From the NCBI GenBank assembly GCA_002366775.1, contig DFBW01000164.1, positions 1 through 9,682 on the forward strand: DNA of 9,682 nucleotides. Reading direction: 5' to 3'. The position numbers and the translations under genes are program-made. This stretch comes from Roseovarius sp. UBA3070 (lineage in GTDB: Bacteria; Pseudomonadota; Alphaproteobacteria; Rhodobacterales; Rhodobacteraceae). Positions 1 through 5,246 of this stretch are shown piece by piece. A model generated the notes under the pieces. That model was not told the origin of the DNA and ran no database searches. It was given only the letters and a program-made list of their open reading frames with translations. Every line of letters starts with the position of its first letter. The stretch's first letter is position 1.

Positions 1-507
1 CCCTGGCACCGTACTCCCCGGCTGAATACCCATGTTTCCGCAGTGCGGTTCCGGCCCACCTGGCGGCCCACGCCCTCGATGATCGCCAGCGGAGAGTACC
101 GCAACTATACCCGCCCTCCTGGCTTAAAGAACCCACTGGGGCTGGTTGCTGTCCGGCTGGGTCCGGGCATGTTGGTCTACCTGCATGACACCAACCGCCG
201 ACAGCTGTTTGAGAAAGACCAACGCGCCCTGTCGCATGGCTGTATTCGCGTTCACAAATGGGCCGAGCTGGTGGCCTTTGTGCTGGATATGGACCTTGCA
301 CAGGTCCACAAGCTGGCCAATGGCAGGCGCACCTTTGATGCCCCTGCCCCGCCCATTCCGGTCGAACTTGGATATTACACGCGTTTCCCCGATGCGACGG
401 GCCGCATCATCAGCCACCCCGATATCTACGGTCTGAATTCGAGGGCTGGATTGCAGAACAATGACCAGCAAACAGACCGCATCGCCTGTGCTGTGAACGC
501 GCCCTGA
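1..507 (+). CDS. L,D-transpeptidase (YkuD domain, YcbB/LdtD-like), 5'-truncated by window edge
   Basis: The reading frame is open from the first base and ends with TGA, giving 168 C-terminal residues; the true start lies outside the window. It carries the YkuD catalytic signature: a conserved His in YLHDT (codon 62), then SHGCIRV with the catalytic Cys at codon 81. Enzymes of this family form 3-3 cross-links in peptidoglycan or attach lipoproteins to it, acting in the periplasm through a Cys acyl-enzyme. The stretch before the motif (TP...P.W...P, then NPLG) and the tail after it (PPIPVELGYYT, then HPDIYG) match the large YcbB/LdtD type rather than small ErfK/YbiS types, so a peptidoglycan-binding region probably lies upstream. 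A GTG at 43 could pose as a start, but homology continues upstream of it. The stop abuts the stop of the next gene on the other strand. Confidence 0.9.
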   Translation, partial: PWHRTPRLNTHVSAVRFRPTWRPTPSMIASGEYRNYTRPPGLKNPLGLVAVRLGPGMLVYLHDTNRRQLFEKDQRALSHGCIRVHKWAELVAFVLDMDLAQVHKLANGRRTFDAPAPPIPVELGYYTRFPDATGRIISHPDIYGLNSRAGLQNNDQQTDRIACAVNAP

Positions 508-1014
508 TTAAACCTCGGCCACGCCAATCATATAGTTTTCTTCATAGGCTTTGGCGCACCTCGGGCAGGTGGTGTAAAAGAAGAACACCCGCTTTGCGGT
601 CTTGCCCATGGCGGTCGCCGCCACTTCCATATCATGTGAATAATCCTTGGCGCGCCGGTATGGCCCTTCAAAGACCCGCGTAATGAAATCACCTGACAGG
701 GTTGTCATATCTTCACCATCAACGTCTTTTGATACGGCAAAATAATGCTCCGCCTCCCAGGGCGAGGTATCACGGCTCAGCACGATTTCCGTCGCCGGGT
801 CAGCGGCACCGGCATCTTCGATGTGCTGTTGCACCCGCGTGAAAACCTGCCCCATGTTCCAGGGGATATGCATTGCACTTCGGGTCGTGGCCCGCACGAA
901 GGTCTTGTCCTCAAAATGCAGCCGCTGATTGTCCCAGCCCTCAGGGTTGAACCGGGGGCAACATCCTGTCGTGTTCTCGCTTGTGTCGTAGAACGGAAAA
1001 GCATTGATTTCCAT
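508..1014 (-). CDS. Conserved protein of unknown function with paired cysteines (168 aa)
   Basis: This is a 168-residue soluble protein with no signal peptide or membrane segment. The ATG is preceded by AGGGG six bases upstream, which supports the start. Two cysteine pairs frame it: Cys18-Cys19 in GCCPRF near the N-terminus and CPRC (150-153) close to the C-terminus. The pairs could bind a metal such as zinc or form disulfides. The middle part (LSGDFITRVFEGPYRRAKDY) loosely recalls the core of GyrI-like ligand-binding domains, but I cannot assign it to a family. I recall close relatives in other bacteria annotated only as hypothetical or as hydrolase, and I see no hydrolase motif to justify that label. 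It is the last gene of the minus-strand block, 117 bases after the proline-rich small protein, and may be cotranscribed with it or have its own promoter. Confidence 0.8.
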   Translation of the reverse strand: MEINAFPFYDTSENTTGCCPRFNPEGWDNQRLHFEDKTFVRATTRSAMHIPWNMGQVFTRVQQHIEDAGAADPATEIVLSRDTSPWEAEHYFAVSKDVDGEDMTTLSGDFITRVFEGPYRRAKDYSHDMEVAATAMGKTAKRVFFFYTTCPRCAKAYEENYMIGVAEV

Positions 1015-1049
1015 GATAGGCCCCTTTTCATGTTGGTTTCAACGGCCCC

Positions 1050-1076
1050 GGCAGGGGTGCAAAACCGCGCCCTGCC
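1050..1076 (-). other. Inverted repeat / possible RNA hairpin upstream of the 168-aa gene
   Basis: A perfect 7-bp inverted repeat, GGCAGGG and CCCTGCC, is separated by 13 bases. It lies between the proline-rich gene and the 168-residue gene, about 36 bases before the latter's ATG. In RNA of either strand it would give a GC-rich stem. No T-tract follows in the minus direction, so it is not a textbook intrinsic terminator. It could damp read-through or shape the leader of the next gene. Its function is inferred only. Confidence 0.35.
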
Positions 1077-1131
1077 CCCTTGATATCCGTCAACCACAAC
1101 AGGTTTCCACCAGGTCGAAACCCGATGGGTG

Positions 1132-1341
1132 CTATACCGGATAATTCCCTTCATCGAAGGGATTTGGCTCAGGCTCTTCGGGTAAACCGCTTGGCCCGGG
1201 ATACTCGGATGGGGGCGGTTCGGGCGATGGATCGGTGACTTGCGGGTCTTCTGGCGATGCGGGATCGGATTGCGGATCCTGCGGCATCGGTGCCTCAGCC
1301 GGCGGCTTGTCAGAAGGCTGAGGAGTGGTTTCGCGGGCCAT
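1132..1341 (-). CDS. Proline-rich acidic small protein (69 aa), hypothetical
   Basis: This 69-residue ORF starts with ATG preceded by AAAGGA at a seven-base spacing, a good ribosome binding site. It contains 22 prolines, 15 Asp/Glu and only two Lys/Arg, with no cysteine, so it should be disordered and strongly acidic. The chain is made of DP and PxP steps and ends in a less repetitive tail, EPNPFDEGNYPV, which may be the conserved functional part. There is no signal peptide or membrane segment. Function is unknown; small proline-rich proteins of this kind can act as flexible linkers or binding partners. It follows the alkB-like gene and two micro-ORFs on the same strand. Low sequence complexity means a chance ORF cannot be excluded, but the ribosome binding site and start favour a gene. 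Confidence 0.6.
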   Translation of the reverse strand: MARETTPQPSDKPPAEAPMPQDPQSDPASPEDPQVTDPSPEPPPSEYPGPSGLPEEPEPNPFDEGNYPV

Positions 1342-1377
1342 GATATGTCCTTTGCGGAATTTGCGATCAGGCCCAGC

Positions 1378-1509
1378 TTACTCCCTTTCAATCCACCGCT
1401 TTTGACGAGGATCAATCAGCTTCGCGTCTACACCAAGAAATGCTATCATCATGACACCCACAACCAGATGAAAACACACCTTTCGGATACATCTGCAAAA
1501 TATGGGCAT
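1378..1509 (-). CDS. Candidate small membrane protein (43 aa), start overlaps the preceding micro-ORF
   Basis: This ORF runs from ATG at 1509 to TAA at 1378 and encodes 43 residues. The N-terminus is basic (RCIRK), followed by a hydrophobic stretch (HLVVGVMMIAFLGV) and a charged tail (DAKLIDPRQKRWIERE). That is the layout of a single-pass membrane peptide with a cytoplasmic N-terminus. Its ATG overlaps the TGA stop of the upstream micro-ORF by one base (TGATG), typical of translational coupling. A later ATG pair inside the hydrophobic part would leave almost no membrane segment, so the first ATG is preferred. No family is recognised. The ribosome binding site is weak, so translation would rely on coupling. 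It could be chance; the protein-like tail is the main argument for it. Confidence 0.4.
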   Translation of the reverse strand: MPIFCRCIRKVCFHLVVGVMMIAFLGVDAKLIDPRQKRWIERE

Positions 1510-1595
1510 CAGAACCCGAATGGTTCACCGTAAACCCAACCCATCACAAGATGGGACGATACACCGAAGGCAAGCACGCAGAGTATATTGAGCAT
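1509..1595 (-). CDS. Candidate hydrophobic micropeptide (28 aa) directly after the alkB-like gene
   Basis: An ATG at 1595 opens a 28-residue ORF ending in TGA at 1509. It starts 17 bases after the stop of the alkane-hydroxylase-like gene. The peptide begins with a hydrophobic run (MLNILCVLAFGVSSHLVMGW) long enough for one membrane helix and ends in YGEPFGF. An in-frame GTG at 1604 would add three residues. An AGG lies 11 bases before the ATG, which is weak and rather distant. The position right behind a membrane monooxygenase and the one-base overlap with the next micro-ORF suggest a polycistronic arrangement. No family is recognised; a chance ORF is quite possible at this length. Confidence 0.33.
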   Translation of the reverse strand: MLNILCVLAFGVSSHLVMGWVYGEPFGF

Positions 1596-1612
1596 GATAT
1601 TCACAACCTATT

Positions 1613-2758
1613 CTACCGAGGTTGCGGATTAAGTGCCTTGTTATACGGCTTCCAGTCGGTGATCTCAGGGTAGTATTTTTTCCGCCAACCGCGCACCCGT
1701 GGGTTCATCACCCGGCGCCACAGGGGAGGGACCATCGCGGCCATTGTCATGAGCGGATAGCCATGCGGCAGTTGTGGTGCGTCGGTTTCAGTGTGGTTTT
1801 GCAACAATGGAAACCGGCGTGACGGTTTGTAATGATGGTCTGAGTGGCGTTGCAGGTTAATCAACAACCAGTTTGACGCCTTATGTGCCGCGTTCCAGCT
1901 GTGGCGAGGCATGACATGTTCATATTTGCCCTCGCCCAGATGTTTGCGGGTCAGGCCGTAATGCTCAACATAGTTTACCAGCTCCAGCTGCCACACGGCG
2001 ATAAAGGCCTGCCAGATAAACAAGAACAGGCCGACCCAACCGCCGATCAGAATGGCCAGCAGCAGCATAAACCCTTGCAGGCCCCAATAGCGCCAAAACG
2101 GGTTGCTGAGATCGCTCCAGGGTTTGCCTTTGCGTTCAAGCATCGCAGCTTCGGCCCGGAAGGCCGACAGAAAACTGGCCTTCAGAACACGCACAAAGAA
2201 GCGAAAGAACCCCTCATTATACCGCGCCGTCACCGGATCACGCGGTGTGCCGACATAGCGGTGATGAACCAGCAAATGCTCAGAGCGAAAGTGTGAATAC
2301 AGCGTCATCGACAGCAAGATATCACCCAAAAACCGCTCACCCTTGTCCTTTTGGTGCATCAATTCATGGCTATAGTTGATGCCAACTGTGCCGGTGATCA
2401 CACCAACACCAAAGAACAACAAGATGGCCTCGCCACCTGACAGATGATCGGTTGCGGTGGCATACCAGATCATCCAGTAGACCATCAAAAACTGAATGGG
2501 TGTCCAGATCAGCGTGATTGCCTTGTGCCAGGTCAGCTGGCTTTCATCGGTGTCAGGGTCCGCATTTGCAGTTTCCAGCCCCAGCAGAAAATCCAGCAAG
2601 GTGAACAAATACCAGGTCATTATAGGCACCAACAGCAAATACCAACCGCCATTGAACGCCCCGATTAACGCCACCGGAATCAACAGTAATGTCATCCAGA
2701 ATGGCAGAGCATGAGACAGCGGTGACATTTGCGGCGACATTTGCGGGGGTGGGGGCAT
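1613..2758 (-). CDS. alkB: Alkane 1-monooxygenase-like membrane di-iron hydroxylase (AlkB family)
   Basis: The protein has 381 residues with several hydrophobic segments (about 20-60, 80-127, 227-260), as expected of an integral membrane enzyme that hydroxylates terminal carbons of alkanes or similar chains using a di-iron centre, O2 and electrons from rubredoxin. The histidine motifs are in order: HELMH (131-135), EHLLVHHRYVGTPRDP (160-175), NYVEHYGL (262-269) and LQRHSDHH (302-309). The last two are AlkB hallmarks that separate it from fatty acid desaturases. HELMHQ and the VHH of the second box differ slightly from canonical AlkB (HELxHK, GHH). I chose ATG at 2758 because GGAG stands seven bases before it; an in-frame TTG at 2800 with AGG nearby would give 395 residues. 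No rubredoxin or regulator is visible nearby, so its physiological substrate is open. Confidence 0.85.
   Translation of the reverse strand: MPPPPQMSPQMSPLSHALPFWMTLLLIPVALIGAFNGGWYLLLVPIMTWYLFTLLDFLLGLETANADPDTDESQLTWHKAITLIWTPIQFLMVYWMIWYATATDHLSGGEAILLFFGVGVITGTVGINYSHELMHQKDKGERFLGDILLSMTLYSHFRSEHLLVHHRYVGTPRDPVTARYNEGFFRFFVRVLKASFLSAFRAEAAMLERKGKPWSDLSNPFWRYWGLQGFMLLLAILIGGWVGLFLFIWQAFIAVWQLELVNYVEHYGLTRKHLGEGKYEHVMPRHSWNAAHKASNWLLINLQRHSDHHYKPSRRFPLLQNHTETDAPQLPHGYPLMTMAAMVPPLWRRVMNPRVRGWRKKYYPEITDWKPYNKALNPQPR
2721..2744. repeat. 12-bp tandem duplication inside the alkB-like N-terminus
   Basis: Two adjacent 12-mers, GGTGACATTTGC and GGCGACATTTGC, differ at one base. On the coding strand they encode the doubled QMSP step near residues 6-13, each carrying an in-frame ATG. 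They stay in frame, so the protein is only lengthened. They add possible downstream start codons. Confidence 0.7.
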
Positions 2759-2884
2759 GGGGCGGCTCCAAACAACTAAAGTGGCCTTGGGTTGCGCCAA
2801 GTTTACCTGAAAATACAGGAATATTCATGAAGCAAATTGCCACGGGCTGCAACATCACGGCACGCCTGATTGATTTGACCCGGA
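2759..2884 (-). promoter_or_regulatory. mutY-alkB gap with two adjacent small palindromes
   Basis: The 126-base gap between mutY and the alkB-like gene holds CCTGAAAATACAGG (arms CCTG/CAGG, 2806-2819) followed without a break by the perfect 8-mer GAATATTC (2819-2826). The rest shows no convincing -35/-10 pair. The palindromes could be an operator for an alkB-specific promoter or simply chance. An in-frame TTG start at 2800 would place the alkB leader inside this gap. Confidence 0.3.
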
Positions 2885-3949
2885 TTAGATATCCGAACCC
2901 GCCAAAGCAGGCTGCGCAAGGGTAAACACTTTGCGCATCACAGTAGGCAGATCACTGGGCCGAAATTGCTGCGGAGGCAGGAAAGCGCCCGCATTGGGGG
3001 TGGCCTCCACGCTCACCTCGGCCACGCGGATTTCAAGGCGCAGATGAAAGTGGGTGAAGGTGTGGCGCGCCTCTTCGGGCAGCGCGCGCCAATCCGCAGA
3101 CATCGGTGGCGCGTCCAAGGGCGCATCGCCCCACTCACCGCCTGGCCAGCCCAGCATCCCACCCAGCAGGCCTTTGTCAGGGCGCCTTTCCAGCAACCAC
3201 GCCCCATCGGACCGGCGTGCGACATAGGCGATACCCAACCGTGTCGGCTTGGCTTTCTTGGGGGTTTTGCGCGGCAAATCGGCTGCGATGCCCCCTAGCC
3301 GTGCCTTACAGGGCACGCGCCATGGGCATCCCCCACAGGCCGGGGTCTTTGGGGTGCAAATGGTGGCCCCCAGATCCATCACCGCCTGGGCATAATCGCC
3401 GGGGCGCATGGCGGGCGTCAGCTTGGCCGCTTCGGCCGTCAGTTCAGGCTTGGCCGCGGGCAGAGGTGTTTGGATTGCATGTAACCGCGCCATCACCCGT
3501 TCAACATTGCCATCCACCACCACCTCGGGGTGATCAAAGGCAATGGCCGAAATTGCCGCCGCCGTATACGGCCCGATACCAGGCAGCGAGATCAGCGCCG
3601 CATGGGAATTAGGAAAGATACCGCCGTGATCGGTGGCCACCACACGCGCGCATTTCAACAGGTTGCGCGCGCGCGCATAATAGCCAAGCCCCGCCCATTC
3701 ACCCATCACCTGCGCATCAGGGGCAGCAGCCAGATCATTCACCGAAGGCCAAAGCGCTGTGAACCGCTCAAAATAGGATTTCACAGCAGCCACTGTGGTT
3801 TGCTGTAACATCACCTCACTCAGCCAGACACGGTAAGGGTCAGGCCACTCTCCGGCCTGCCTGCGTGCTGGCGCCATCCGCCAGGGCAATTCGCGCGCAT
3901 GTCTGTCATACCAGCTTAGCAAATCCGTTGCATTGGCCTGCTCAGACAT
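2885..3949 (-). CDS. mutY: A/G-specific adenine DNA glycosylase MutY
   Basis: The protein has 354 residues, normal for MutY. It removes adenine mispaired with 8-oxoguanine and so prevents G:C to T:A mutations. The N-terminal helix-hairpin-helix glycosylase domain shows EVMLQQT with catalytic Glu45, the hairpin LPGIGPYTA (122-130) and VDGNVERV with catalytic Asp146. The [4Fe-4S] cluster loop has Cys198-x6-Cys205-x2-Cys208-x5-Cys214. The C-terminal Nudix-like domain, which reads 8-oxoG, starts near residue 230 and has the FTHFHL signature. I chose ATG at 3949, preceded by GAGG six bases upstream; an in-frame GTG at 3961 would add four residues and overlap the ribosome binding site. The gene is divergent from the DUF721 gene. 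Confidence 0.97.
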   Translation of the reverse strand: MSEQANATDLLSWYDRHARELPWRMAPARRQAGEWPDPYRVWLSEVMLQQTTVAAVKSYFERFTALWPSVNDLAAAPDAQVMGEWAGLGYYARARNLLKCARVVATDHGGIFPNSHAALISLPGIGPYTAAAISAIAFDHPEVVVDGNVERVMARLHAIQTPLPAAKPELTAEAAKLTPAMRPGDYAQAVMDLGATICTPKTPACGGCPWRVPCKARLGGIAADLPRKTPKKAKPTRLGIAYVARRSDGAWLLERRPDKGLLGGMLGWPGGEWGDAPLDAPPMSADWRALPEEARHTFTHFHLRLEIRVAEVSVEATPNAGAFLPPQQFRPSDLPTVMRKVFTLAQPALAGSDI

Positions 3950-4046
3950 CGTCAACCTCACGCATTCGTTAGTCCTGATTCAAGATTGGGGGCTGGTATG
4001 CCTGCGTACATGCCTTAAATAGAAGGTTAAAGACAGGATCGCATTT
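3950..4046. promoter_or_regulatory. Divergent promoter region mutY / DUF721 operon
   Basis: These 97 bases separate two divergent starts and should hold both promoters. They contain one GANTC site (GATTC, 3977-3981), the recognition sequence of the alphaproteobacterial CcrM methylase, and an AGGA ribosome binding site eight bases before the ATG at 4047. On the minus strand GGCAT occurs twice, 11 bases apart. No strong sigma-70 hexamer pair is evident. Confidence 0.4.
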
Positions 4047-4556
4047 ATGGCAAGCACTCAGCCCGGCACGCGTGGTTTCAAACGCACGTCACAGCTGTTG
4101 AAAGACCGCATCCGGCGCGCTTCGGAAAGCCGGGGCTTTGCCGTGTCGCGCCTGTTGACCCAATGGGAAGAAGTGGCAGGCCCTGATATTGCCTCGATCG
4201 CCCGGCCTGTTGATGTGTCCTATGGGCGACAGGGTTTTGGCGCGACGCTGACGGTGCTCACCACCGGCGCGCAGGCCCCCATGCTGGAAATGCAAAAGGA
4301 AAAACTGCGTGAACGCGTCAATGCTGTTTACGGCTATAATGCCATTTCGCGCATACGCCTGACCCAAACAGCCCCCACCGGTTTTGCCGAGGGCAAAGCC
4401 AGCTTTGAGCATCGCCCCAAGCAGGCACCTGCCAAAAAACCCGACCCCGCCACCCAAGCCGAAGCGGCGCAAATGGCAGCGCCTGTTGGCGATGGGAATT
4501 TGCGACAAGCGCTTGAGGCGCTGGGGCAGAACGTATTATCCAAATCAAAACGCTGA
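4047..4556 (+). CDS. DUF721 / DciA-like protein
   Basis: The protein has 169 residues. The N-terminal about 100 residues show the DUF721 pattern: a basic start (FKRTSQLLKDRIRRA), the conserved VSRLLTQWEEVAGPDIA near 33-49, and a KH-like fold region with LTVLTTGAQAPMLEMQKEKL. The middle (120-145) is Ala/Pro/Lys-rich and probably flexible; a short helix (DGNLRQALEALG) closes the protein. DUF721 includes DciA, which serves as operator or loader of the replicative helicase DnaB in bacteria lacking DnaC. That role is inferred for this alphaproteobacterial branch. It is the first gene of a + strand operon, with 15 bases to the dsbA-like gene. The ATG is preceded by AGGA. Confidence 0.8.
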   Translation: MASTQPGTRGFKRTSQLLKDRIRRASESRGFAVSRLLTQWEEVAGPDIASIARPVDVSYGRQGFGATLTVLTTGAQAPMLEMQKEKLRERVNAVYGYNAISRIRLTQTAPTGFAEGKASFEHRPKQAPAKKPDPATQAEAAQMAAPVGDGNLRQALEALGQNVLSKSKR

Positions 4557-4571
4557 TCTGAAAGGTTAGAC

Positions 4572-5246
4572 ATGAAACGATTGATCCTTATTGGGACCGC
4601 GAGCCTTGCGATTGTGGCCGCCGCTGCCCTCTGGCAAACTCGCAGCACACCGGCATCCATGAGCGATTTGCCTCTGGGTGCGGCAAACGCACAAGAAGCC
4701 GCTGAGGTGGATACCTCTTCAATCGTTGAAATGCGCCTGGGATCTGAAGATGCCAAGGTGACGGTGATGGAATACGCCTCGTTCACCTGTCCCCATTGCG
4801 CCAATTTCCACAAAGACCAGTTCAAGGAACTGAAGGCGGATTACATCGACACGGGCAAGATCAACTTTGTTTACCGCGATGTCTACTTTGACCGCTTCGG
4901 CCTTTGGGCATCAATGGTGGCGCGCTGTGATGGTCCTGATCGCTTCTTTGGCATCTCCGACATGGTCTACACTCAGCAGCGCGACTGGATCGGCGATGGT
5001 CAGGATCCCGTGCAAATCGCCAACAACCTGCGCAAGATCGGCAAAGTGGCCGGCCTTGGCGATGATCAGCTTGACGCCTGCCTGAACGACAACGACAAAG
5101 CCAAAGCGCTGGTGGCTTGGTATCAGCAAAACGCCGAAGCCGATGATGTGCGCTCCACACCGACATTGATGATCAACGGTACCGTCTACCAGAATATGGC
5201 ATACGGCGAGCTGAAAGCGGTCATCGACGAAAAGCTGGCCGAGTAA
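4572..5246 (+). CDS. DsbA-family periplasmic thiol:disulfide oxidoreductase
   Basis: The protein has 224 residues with an N-terminal signal sequence or anchor (MKRLILIGTASLAIVAAAAL), so it acts outside the cytoplasm. The thioredoxin fold carries the redox motif CPHC (73-76) and the cis-proline loop STPT (Pro197), diagnostic of DsbA-type enzymes that form or exchange disulfides in exported proteins. A helical insertion lies between them, as in the Thioredoxin_4/DsbA subclass. Two further cysteines (119, 170) sit in the insertion. AAAGGT lies six bases before the ATG. It follows the DUF721 gene by 15 bases, and its TAA shares one base with the ATG of the CoA-transferase gene (TAATG). A DsbB partner is not in the window. 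Confidence 0.92.
   Translation: MKRLILIGTASLAIVAAAALWQTRSTPASMSDLPLGAANAQEAAEVDTSSIVEMRLGSEDAKVTVMEYASFTCPHCANFHKDQFKELKADYIDTGKINFVYRDVYFDRFGLWASMVARCDGPDRFFGISDMVYTQQRDWIGDGQDPVQIANNLRKIGKVAGLGDDQLDACLNDNDKAKALVAWYQQNAEADDVRSTPTLMINGTVYQNMAYGELKAVIDEKLAE

Noticed and set aside
43..45. GTG as the real start of the L,D-transpeptidase
   Set aside because: The frame stays open to the window edge with family-like residues upstream, so the gene is truncated rather than short.
777..1415. 212-codon minus-strand ORF spanning the 168-aa and proline-rich genes
   Set aside because: It overlaps two ORFs that each have a good ribosome binding site, has an Arg/Pro/Ser-rich composition typical of an off-frame, and also covers the 43-codon candidate in another frame.
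3106..3612. 168-codon + strand ORF inside mutY
   Set aside because: The mutY frame is complete with catalytic and iron-sulfur residues; the Pro/Arg/Ala-rich product is an off-frame translation.
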